Source: Pristionchus mayeri
Lineage: Eukaryota; Nematoda; Chromadorea; Rhabditida; Neodiplogasteridae
Direction of reading: 5' to 3'
DNA length: 64,000 nucleotides
Assembly (NCBI GenBank): GCA_036245805.1
Contig: BTRK01000003.1
Span: 2,604,001 to 2,668,000, forward strand
Of this stretch, positions 12,901-24,900 are shown piece after piece (the first letter of the stretch is position 1; every line of letters begins with the position of its first letter). The notes beneath the pieces are model-generated. The model saw only the letters and a list, made by a program, of their open reading frames with translations. It did not search any database and was not told where the DNA came from. The position numbers were made by a program, and so were the translations under genes.

Positions 12901-15900
12901 CTGATAGCGTTGGGTTGATATGGTCAAGGACTTATCCAAAACAAGAAAAAAACTTAACAGACATATAGACGTTACAATATTTCTTTACCACGGGTCTTCT
13001 GTAAAAATGCAGGTCTGCCGCCAGAAAAAGTCATAGTCATGAATTTCGATGAAACTTAGTTTATGTATACTATGTGGAGTCTGAAAAAGGCCTATGTACT
13101 TGGTTTCGCCAAATTCACTGGTTATCGATTTTTTATCTACCCCGTTGAGATACCGTAACTCCCTCAATTTTGACCGTACAACGAAGATTTTTTTCGCATT
13201 TTACTCGTCTCAGAGAGTTCTACAAAAAGTTCTTCTCTACCCCCTGTCGGAAATACGTTATCGGGTACTTTTTGGCGAAAAAACAAGTTTTGAGATCAAT
13301 AATATCGATTTTTCTTGAAATTTTTTGTGTATACCCCATTTGAGAAACCCGTAGCATAACGTAATCATTCGTCATGCATCACGGAACCTTCATTTTCGCC
13401 AACTTCAAATAACTCGAAAAATAGACGTTTCAGCGTTTCGATTTACTAAATATTTTTCGTATGACTTGCCGAGAGCTATGGATTGCAATTTTTAAATTCA
13501 CAGTAGCACCATTTTAAGCTGAGATATGATCAAAAACAAGTTTAAAAAAATTTTTTTAAACAAAAATTTGTCCAGGAACCTACTTAGTAATCGATATTCA
13601 AGTGCACGTTATATAGAAAAAGTTCAACATAAACCCCCACCAAATTTTGTCTGTGGAATCCACTGTTGAAATATTCTCAGGGGTATGCACAAAAATTTCA
13701 AGAAAAGTCGATATTATTGATCGCAAAACTTGTTCGCCAAAAAAACTTGTTTTCGCCAAAAAGTGCCCGATGACGTAATTTCCGGCAGGGGGTAGAGAAG
13801 AACTTTTTGTAGAACTCTCTGACGAGTAAAATGTGAAAAAAATCTTCGTTGTACGGTCAAAATTGAGGGAGTTACGGTATCTCAACGGGGTAGTTAAAAA
13901 ATCGATAATCAGTGAATTGGGCCAAGCCAAGTACATAGGCCTTCTTCAAACCCCCATAGTATACATAAACTAAGTTTCATCGAAATCCATGACTATGACT
14001 TTTTCCGGTGGCAAAATGGGCTCATTTTAATACATTCTTACAGAAAACCCTTGTTTTATAGTTACTTGCCTCCACATCCCTCTCCTCTTTCGGTCTTCTG
14101 CTGCTTCTGTTTCCGTATCGATGTCTTCTTTTTTGGGCTCGTTTGGGTAGCGGGTGACTCCTGAATTTGGGTACAGTTGTGTACATTGTATACAAGCGAA
14201 CCAGTTTCACGCCATAATTTGCACTAAAATTAATACTGCCGGATACGCCGGTATTTTGTTTACTCTATCCATTAAGTACACCTCAAGAGCCCTCCCATGA
14301 CTTACTATGAAAGCGTCAATGATGACGTCCTTGTGTCGGCCCTTACGTGTGCGATTGCTGCGGTCCGCGTCCTGAAAAAAAGGAGAAAAATTATCCGACG
14401 ACGTTTTATGTTTTACCTCCTCGGTACACCCCCCACATAAATCGAAAAGTATGTAGATATCGAAATGTCAAAAAAGTACCCTCCATTAGCAAACACATCG
14501 AACTTTCTTAATCACATTATCGGCCCCATTGAATGAATAAATAAAAACGTGGTCCCGTTCTGTGAAAACGTGCCGCAGCTGAGAAAAACCTACCGCAGTC
14601 TCAAAATCCGATTTTCACGTTATGATTCGCGGGCAGGTTTATTTCACCCAGCGATGAGCACAAGGTAAAAAGTGATACTGTGAGAACAGAATGCGTAGTC
14701 CGTGGTGTGGTGGGCGAGAGCTATCACATTTTGTTGTATTATTCGCGGAACTTTTTTCTCCCGCGTTCCACGAGTAATACAACAAAATGTGATAACTCTC
14801 GCACACCACACCACGGACTACGCATTCTGTGCTCACAGTACAAAGATGGATAGAGGACGTCGAGAATAATCAGAATCATCAAAAAGAGGAACGTTTTTCT
14901 CAAAAATAAAATTCTTCTCTGACACCCATAGGTCGAAAGGTTGGTGAAAATGAACCAAGCCAACACCCCCACCCTGTAGACAGGTGGTCCTAAAAATTAA
15001 AAGGTACCCACGTGATTGGCACGCCGATGGCATATTAATTGATAAGAATGATGAATGTATATGATACCAGTCCGTAAAGTTGAGCCGTATTTAGATAATG
15101 TAACACGATTGACATTTTTTACACCGTTGGTTCTAATTTAGGTCGTTACTGTGAAGCTGTTTCTTAATATTTAATTAAAAGTTTTACAGCCATTGGTAGC
15201 ACGAGGAATAACATTTGATAAAAACCTGCCCCGGTTAAAAACAAACGTACCCCCGTGTGTTTTTAAGCTGTCCAAAAAGGTTCACTTTGCGTCTGTGTTC
15301 CACGTGTATTCCATTTTTGTAAGCAAATCTCCAGTAATGCAATGTGGCGCATTTGTATTTAGAAATTCACCTGCCTGATGAAGAAAACTGTAAAATTGTA
15401 AACGTATCCACACTTTTTGACATATTTTTCACTTGAGGGGTGTACGTTTTGCCTTTTCATTGGCAAAACGTACACCCCTCTGGAACCTAGCCTTTCGACC
15501 TATGCTGACACCCCATCAGACCAGACGAAGACAGATGAGGACAGTACATTAGGTGGAGCAATGGGCGGAGCCTATAACCGAAGTAGGAAAGTGCCTTTCC
15601 ATCTTATGTTAATTTAGTACATTGTTATAAAGTAGTGCCCTTAAACGTGCCTCGTAGTGCCATGGGACGGGAGCAACGTAGTCCATCTCGTATCCCATGT
15701 CGACCAGCAACTGCGCGTATTCACCCGCCGGATACTCGACAGCGAAACTGAAAGAGGAAAAGAGTTATACACTCTTCATTTCTCACAATCTCTAACTTGT
15801 CGACCTGCAGAGTGCGAGAGGGTCACAGAAACCGTTACTGCATTCTGTGCACTACGGCGCTGGAAATGGCTCATCGGAGGGCGATAATCAGGGTTACGGT

Positions 15901-18900
15901 AGTGGTATACGGTATCTGGGGGTACTGTACTACCGATTGGGTATGGTACTTAGTCTTGACCTAACCATGACCTACTATCGATTTTCACCATGACCCCCTA
16001 TACGTTGTAGCGAGAGTGCCTTCCCCGGAAGGCACTCCCCCGAGCGGCTCGTGCACAGCTACTGTGAGATTAGAATGCGAAGTCCGTGGTGTCGTGTATG
16101 GCGTGTGTCGGAGTGAAGCGACCTTTCTACATTCATCCGCAAAATACAAGTGGAACGTTTTATTCAGGCCGTTGTTTTCCAATCAATTTTCTCCCCATTT
16201 TCGAGCTTTCGCTTTTATTTATTTATTTATTGAATAAATTCGGTAATAAATAAATAAACAAAAGCGAAAGCGAAAGCGCGAAAATTAAATCGAAAACAAC
16301 GGCCTGAATAAACCGTTCCACGGGTATTTTGCGGATGAATCTAGAAAGGTCGCTTCACTCCGCCACACGCGATACACGACACCACGGACCTCGCATTCTA
16401 ATCTCACAGTATGATCTTTACTGTCGGATTCATGGCCTAGTGGTCTGAATATCGAGGCGCTTGCATTTTGAAACATGGTAGGAAGTGTGAGGTGCGGTTC
16501 GATTTCCACCGACCTCCCAGTTTTAGTAGAGCAATGCTCACGGGGTTCACTATTGACATGTAAACACGAATAGAGACGGTAATGTATGCCTCGATGCATG
16601 GTATGTCGGAGCGAAATGCCGTATTTCTTTCTGGATTTCAGCATGTAATTTCACATAACATACTAACTTTTCAGGGGCTACCGCCAATTGGAACATGGTA
16701 CAATATTTTTTGAAAGTAAATGATTTGCAAAATTTTTACATTTTTAAAAATATTTCGAGCAAATATTGATCTACGAATACGAAAACTTGGATTCGTACAT
16801 AACTTTTTATGCTCTTTCGAATGGTGTATAACACGCAGGGTTAAAATGAAGTTTACATTTTTCGATCTGAAAGATCAACTTTTGGGTCCAAGTGTACCCC
16901 CCCATAGACACTCTGGCTGAAGTGTACCCCACCCATAGGCACTCTGACCACAAACTTTGCGCTTCCGGTAATGACGACCGAGCAGCACCTTCAAAAATTT
17001 ATTCTGGGTAGGCCTCGGTCGGAAAAAAATCTATGTAAGAATAATACCGTTTTGAACAAAGAGCAGATTGATTATGCGATGATGTCATACCGTAATAGCA
17101 TGATCACAATCTCCGATGAATTTGGTACATCACACCTTAGTCCCAGAATAATGAATTTACTGGTCAAAATGATACAACAAATTCAAAAAGTGTACGGTGA
17201 CATTCTGGCGCGGCTGTAATCTACGTTCCTGCATCCGATTCTGGGCCGTACGGCTTTCCATCTTGATAAATTATTAATTAGTGTGCTATTATTGATTTTT
17301 CAGAGGAATACTGCCGGCATTCACTTGGGTACTACCCACTCGGTCATCAGTATCGTCAACTTTTTATGCACTTTCGAATGTTGTGTAACATGCAGGGTTA
17401 AAATGAAGTTTAAATTTTTCGATCTCAAAGATCAACTTTTGGGTCCATTTTTTGGCTGAAGTGTATCCCACCCATAGACACTCTGACCACTAACTTTGAG
17501 CTTCCGGTAATGACTTTGAACGATTGTGCCACTTACCCCTTCATTTTAAGGGAGACAGCGTTTTACGACAAAATCAAGCACTGAGAACAAATGAAAAATC
17601 TTGCCCTATACCGCTATCCGAATCAGTCAAGCATAGTCGACATATATTTTGAGAACAAAAACAATATAAGGTTTAAGCGAAAACATTTTCAGAAGACAAC
17701 ATTTTGTGTATTTTGTTTGTCACAGCCCTGCTCGTTACCCCGATCATTACTTGTTTTTAGCCGACTCATTAGGCAATAACAAAAACTGACTGTTCCACGT
17801 CCTCAACCGGCACTTTCGGGAAGGCTGCTGTCACGATCTCAACTGAATTAGAGACATATTATATTTATAAGTTACTACTTTGATTTTGTATCATATAAGG
17901 GGGAGCCTGGACCTATTCGAGAAAACGCCAACTAGTTCAGCCGGATAAGGAGTTTGTATCAATTGAACGAGCGACCAATTATTACACTGTATTATCTGGT
18001 TGCTTGTTCAATTATTAGTCATTGTAAAGCATTTTTAAAGGTATCAAAAAATTGCAATAATTGAACAAGCAACCAAATATTACAGTGTAATAATTGGTCG
18101 CTCGTTCAAATGTTGCAAACCCCTTATCCTGCTGAACTAGTTGGCGTTTTCTCGAATAGGTCCAGGCTCCCCCTTATATTGATCATAGTTTTATTCAATT
18201 TCTAATAAGTGAAATAACAGGGACTAGTAACAAACGGACTAGCTAAATGATAGGCAAATGATCATTGAGACATAACATCCTCGTATCACCAAAGATCTTC
18301 GTAAATGCGAATTAATTCTAAAATGTAGTGTTCAATAGCTGCATACTCGGATTTGGTGGTGGTCGTGCCGCTTCAGTCTCGGCATCTACGGATGTTATCC
18401 CTCGACGACGAGAGGAGACACGAATATCACCCGGGGAGAAACAGAGTGTGGAGATCAGTGGAGCTACAACAGTGACGTCAGCATGAACTTGGGGAAAAAA
18501 CAAGAACCGCCTGCTTTTCGGGTCCTATCAATAATACCGGTAAATGCCGGGTTTGGCGTCGAACTGTACGATCTCTGCCTAACAGTTATTAATTTATATT
18601 CAATAATTGAAATAAAAACAAATACAATAACGTCTTCGATATGGAGCAAGTATCGCTGCATTAACCTACCGTACTGCCCCTCCACCAACTCCCTTGCTCA
18701 CTCTGTGCCTCTCCCCTCTTCATCTCCAACAATAATCCAATGGCGGGCGTAGCCTGACAACCGACGTCTCGCTGATGGACGGAGAGAAGAGGCTGAGAGA
18801 TTATCGATTCAAAGAGTGATTACTAGAATCACTACAAGTTGACCTTTTATGCGACGTGTAACTTAACTTTCTCACGTAGATTAATGCACTCTCACTTCTC

Positions 18901-21900
18901 TACCCAACACCCCCTCTGCCCCTTCCCGATAAATTTGTTAAGAACTTGACTTAGACTGCTCAGGATTGGGATAATGTTGCTTAGAGATTTGCTTGGATTG
19001 CTTAGGCTCGGATTTCGGTTGATTAAACCTAGATACTATACCACGTCCCCAAGGGGGGTGGGGCCAAGAGGGCGGGGTTTGGTAGGCTTCTAGAAAAATT
19101 CCGAAAAACCGAATACGAAAATACATTCCCATGATATTCAATCAAGACTGGGTTATAGTAATTTGTACGCAACCTGCGCAAAAGGCTCTCACGTTGCCAC
19201 ATGAAACGAAATAACAAGTCCATGGAATACAGAAAAAAAAGATCACAATGAATTAGTTCTTGCCCAATCGAGGCTGTTTTCGCCCTATCGAGGCCTCGTA
19301 TTACCATCGGTAGTACCTCGTGAGACATAGAAATAATGGGAGAAGCTTGTTGCAGTTGTTGTGCCCTCATTGGGGAGAAGAGACCGGGCGGAAGAGGGAG
19401 TGTGGACTGCAAATATTAGGATCGATGGCTGGACCGGCTCATAACCGGGGATGAAAAATGGATCATCTACGATAACAACCACAGGAAAGCCCAGTGGGTT
19501 GGAGAAGGAGAGATCCCACAGAATCGCTCCAAACCTGACTTGCACCCCAAGAAAATAATTATGTCAGTGTGGTGGGGAGAGGATGGCGTGAACTACTGGG
19601 AACTGCTCCCTGAGGGAAGGAAAATTACCGGGGCAAAGTACGTCACATAGCTACAGAATCTGAAGATGGCAATCGACCGTTCAAGCCTGAAGGGCAAAAA
19701 AGTGTATTATCAGCATGATAATGCCCTTCCCCATGTCGCCAAACAAGTCAAGCAAGAACTGGCTGGCTATGGATGGGTGGTTCTCCCTCACCTCCCCCCC
19801 CCCTCGTATTCTCCTGCCTTGGCTCCGTCGGATTACTGGCTTTTCGTAGACCAGACCAATGCTCGAGATATATCGTTCAATTCCTGGAGGCGATAAACAA
19901 ACTGACAGAACGTTGGACTTATAAGCCTATAGCTTATGGATCATAGCGATGCATCGATCGGAATAAATTAAACTAAAAATATCATGCCATTAACGAGAGA
20001 ATCGAGCTATTAGGTTGGTCCATAAGTTTTGTCGCATTTCGGGTGTTATGTTTGAATACATCATAATCGCATGTCCCAAATTGCAGTCGTCTGACCTCAT
20101 AGTATATTGTAGGGGAATGCTTGCGCATTACTACTATGGGGGCAGGTAGAATCACAAATGCTATCTATTCGAGAAAAATGCATTGGAAGAATTTTGAACT
20201 TTCATCAAAAATTTCATTTTCTTTGAACCTGTGCCATTTTGCGCAGAGTAAAAATGATGCACCTCAATGGGCTGATTTAGAAGTGTCGTGAATGCTCTTT
20301 TCATTGATAGGGTGGAAGTGGTAATATAGAAAGTATATTCATAGATCAAAGCTTTTGAATTCGACGGTAGACGCTAGCTGACTGAGTGGTACAAAACTCA
20401 ACACAAGTGCGCTTCAACTGTCAACTAAAGGGCTGCGTAATAACCAGAAACAATTGAGAAAGCTTCGTATTACCTTCAATAATATTTATCAATTTCGGAA
20501 GTTCAATTCTAGTCGTGAAGTGACAAAAATGCCATTTTAGGTATTCTGAGTTATTAATTACCTACCAAAAAGTAACGACTTCCAAATTCTACCCTAAGAA
20601 GATATGAAAGAATAAGGGTTCCTCATTCTGATAACCTCATTAGACTGAACATGCAAGCCGTGCAACAGAATACTGATGAATGTGTTGTTTTCAGCATCAA
20701 AGTTTCCGTAAGCCCCTTGGGCACTTCTTGGATAATTGGCCCACCCCCCCCCCCCCCCTCTTCTCATCGGGGGGCGGACATTTCCGCAACGGAGTACCAT
20801 TCGATTGACAGAAGGAGTAGCAATATGGGAGCTGTAGCATTGTTACCAGCATGTGCTCCCCCACTTTAGCATATACAAATTTTGTTACCAGGCGACCATG
20901 AGTTACAACGTATAGGGGTTCATGGAAATCCACAAACCATGAACCCCGGGTCGTTGATTTGGAGTGAAACTCAAGACCGCTTGGTAACAAAATTTATATA
21001 TGTTAATGTGGGGGAGCACATACTGGTAACCATGCAATAACTCCCATATTGATACTCCTTCTGCCAAGCGAATGGTACTCCGTTGCGGAAATGTCCGCCC
21101 CCCTTCTCATCTACCCCACTCATTTCTAGGTATATCTCCATGATTTTCGGCCACACAGCCCCTTTCAAATAGGAAAGGGGATGAGAAATGGCAATGGGGG
21201 GGGGGGGGGGGGTGGGCCAACTATCCAAGAATTCTGGTATCTGTCAGTCGTCGTGAGCGGTCCCTCCACATTTTTCTCCGATTGGGAGGCGACTTTTCCC
21301 TCCCTTTTCGTCCATCTACTGACATCAAGACTCAAGAATCCCTCCCCAGTCCCTGGCAAGACTTCGGAGGTATCAGCCACGGATCTCGAATATGGAAGGA
21401 GTCGTTTCAAGATGGACATGAAGGTATCGAAGGTGTCCTCTTTATAACTTCTAAGGAGGACTGGCCATCCGGGATGCAAGATTCAAGAAGAATACGATCT
21501 CGGTAGCGACTAGTCTGTGAAGAATGCAAGCGCCTAAAGAGGAGAGACTTCATGCGAAACTTTCCGCATGCTCAAAAGAGATGTGTCAAGTGACAACGAA
21601 CGATTCAAATGAAGATGAATGAGTCCAAAGATCCAACGCCTTCCCACCCCCCCCCCCTCGTCGATGGCAGAAGGCGCCAGAGTCCTTCCCTTACCTTACA
21701 CCCCCACATGCCTTGACATGTATAAAATCTATCTATCTAAGAAGTGCCGCCCCTTGTCAATGAAATTTCCAATCGTTATAATACTGGATGACCAACAAAC
21801 TAGGAATGTAAATGTATCACCATGTGTTGATTATGTTCCTACAACGAAAAATCTTTTTTCGAATTTTCACTAACTGACCCTTTCCAAAATATGGGATTTC

Positions 21901-24900
21901 TGTTAGAAAAGCTTCAATTACTGAATCATAATATCTATGTGAAATGTATGCGTTGTCATTACTTTTAACATATGTGACACTAGTTTGACCATATCATTGT
22001 TCTCGGTGTAATAGTAGTGGATGGAAGTTCGATATCCGTGACCTCAGTCGTCAGGGTTTTGTTTGGCGCTGTGCCTTTCAAAATGACAGGATAGGTCTGA
22101 CCCATAGTGCGCTAGATAGAGTATTGGTTGCCTTAGTTATTCTGAATGATATCATTTTATTAAAAGAAAAACAAAGGACTACACAAAACAGAATGCCCAA
22201 GATATATAATGCGACAAAACTTATGGACCAGCCTGCTAGAATCGCGATTCTTGGGAATAGAGGGGAAATCGTGAAATGAGTTCTAGCTGATTTTGACCAC
22301 CGTGAGGCATGCCTGAGTGATCGCCGAAATCTTATAGTGCATACTTCATTTTGGATATAGAGAGAGCTTTCCAAAGAGTGGTTTGCGACAAAAATACCAA
22401 CACTCTTGTGCACGGTTTGCCCTTTTTACTTCGCCTGGATCGTTTGATCTTTATTTTGAACAGAGGATTTCATTTCATACCGCACTTTTCGGAGAGTTCG
22501 GTCAAAAATTATCGAGGTTCATTCGAAATCTCAGTTGAAAAGAAAGTTCAAACGATCCAGACGACGTTAATACAGCAAAACTGTCACAAGAGTGTTCGTA
22601 TTTTTTCGCAAACCACTCATTGGAAAGCTCTAGTTGAGCTTCATCTAGTGTGAAAATTTCAGCTGCGTCTTCACCCACACTTGAGAAAATTGGCCTGAGG
22701 TGTACCACTGTTGAAAATGGGTTTTCGAGATAATGGTTTAAGCTATATACCATTGAAATATGCATCAAAAGTAGATCCAGATCACATTTTCAAAACCTGC
22801 TAATTGTGATAGAAGATACTTCGATTGTTCGTTTCACGTGATTTAGTGTTCGGAGAAGCGCAGGCTATTCATCTCATGTCGAGTCTCCTCCCACATGGTT
22901 GTGTGCTCTAATGGTTGCAGTGCAGGCCCATGAAACTTTTGCAGTCGGTTCGTTCCCCCACCGAATATCTTATTTTGCAACGCTTTTAAAGAAGTAATGA
23001 GACGTCATTGTCTTGTGAAATGTGCAGTACAGTCCATTTTGTTATGTTAAAAACTTCCTTAAGATCAATGAAGTGTGTCGCGCTCTCATGTAAATATTTC
23101 TTAATTTTAAAGGTAGATTTGCTTTGTGTACCTTCTAATAATACAAGAAAAAACAAAATGGGTCACATAGATTGAAGTATTTCAGACGAGCAAAAATGCG
23201 ATGTGCGGGGGGAGAACGAACCGACCGCACTTCATGGGTCTGCACTGCAACCACTAGACCACACAAACATGTGGGAAGGAGATCAAAATGAAATGAATAA
23301 ACTCGCGCTTCTCCGAACACTAAATCACGTGAAACGAAAAATCGTTATATCGTCTATCATAATGAACTTTAGCAGGTTCTGAAAATGTGGACTTAATTTT
23401 GATGCAGATTTCAATGGTATATAGCTCATACCTCAATTTCATCGCATGGGTATGCATCTCCCTTGTCAGCTCGATTCTCTCATGAGAGGCGTGATATTAT
23501 CGAGATTGTTTTCATGTACCAATCACGTGCACACAACACGGGCGGTTTGAAGTCTCGCAACAGGCCACTGGTTTCCAGGATAGGACCTAGTTGCCACATA
23601 GACGATGGGGTGGCAAAGCCCGCCCTTGCGTGGAAAAATGACTAACACCTTTACCTTTACTTTTACCGCGCTTCCGCGCGTGGATGAATATCGAAATTCT
23701 ACCGACACTCGTCTGTTTCCCTCACCTGGTACTACATATTGGAAAAGTTAAAAGAAATTCGATTCATTGGCCACTGCCAAGAATGTTTTGATTTTCTCAG
23801 ATAGTCTGTTTTAGAACAACTGAAACCAACAAGTTCCCAGTAGCAGAATTCCCTTTGTTCTCCTTAAATACGACATTTTGAAAAACAAATGAGTACATAT
23901 GTGAACAGTGGTCGAAAGAGTAGGTCAAAAATTCTAAAAAATGGGCATGTTTGTAAATTTTTAATACGAATTTTTAATACACCTAATTTAATAAATTTTA
24001 ATACACCTTGCTCCCGTTATCGCTGATCTACTCAACTATCTGGTAGATGGAGAGGCTGTTCCAAGCGACCTGACCGAAGCAATTGTCACTCTTCTGCACA
24101 AGAAAGGAGACCCTACCAACATTGGGAACTTCCGTCCCATCTCCCTCCTCACCGTTTCCCTGAAGACAATGACCAAAGTCATTCTTCAGAGACTCGAAAC
24201 TGTGCTTGAAGAAACAGAGTCCTCGACCCAAACCGGCTTTCGGCGCGGCTACAGTACTCTCGACAACCTGCATGCCATCAAGCAGGTCGCTGAAAGAACC
24301 TCCGAGTACGGTATCCCAATCTACTTGGCGTTCGTCGACTTCAAGAAGGCGTTCGACTGTGTGGAGTGGAATGCCTGCTGGCAAGCCCTCTTCTCGTTCG
24401 GAGCCCATCCCTCCCTCGTCCACATGTTGCGCCGTCTCTACGAGTCCTCCTCTACACTCATTCGAGTTAATGAGGAGCTCGTTCCTGTGACTGTGCGACG
24501 AGGAGTCCGCCAAGGGGATACCCTCTCCCCTCGTCTCTTCAACGCAGTGCTACGATCAGCCATGGACAACATTGACTGGGAGTCAGATGGAATTAGAATC
24601 GACGGAAGGAACCTTTGCCACTTGGAGTATGCCGATGACGTGGCTCTCGTTGCCAAATCTCGACCCGAGCTGGAACGAATGCTGAAGAAGCTGATGGACG
24701 CGTGCAGCCGAGTTGGTCTCGAAGTGAATGCAAGCAAGACCAACCTCCTCACCTCCTGCACCTCTACCCGCAATCCAATAATCATCGGCAATCTGCGATT
24801 CGAATTCGTCGATAGCGCCACCTATCTCGGAGGAAGAATAGCTCTTCCCTTGGATCATTCCGACGAAATAGAACACCGGATTCGATTAGGGTGGCTGGCC

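Noticed and set aside
16971..17219. 82-codon plus-strand frame
   Set aside because: Lies in a repeat related to the 51-54 kb Tc1-like element; no transposase motif.
21165..21479. 104-codon minus-strand frame
   Set aside because: Ends in a Pro run from a poly-G tract inside a mariner-type element; no splice sites fit, and neighbouring kinase-gene exons already join in phase without it.
24028..24513. 161-codon minus-strand frame (and similar frames at 24438-25244)
   Set aside because: Shadow of the RTE reverse-transcriptase frame on the plus strand.
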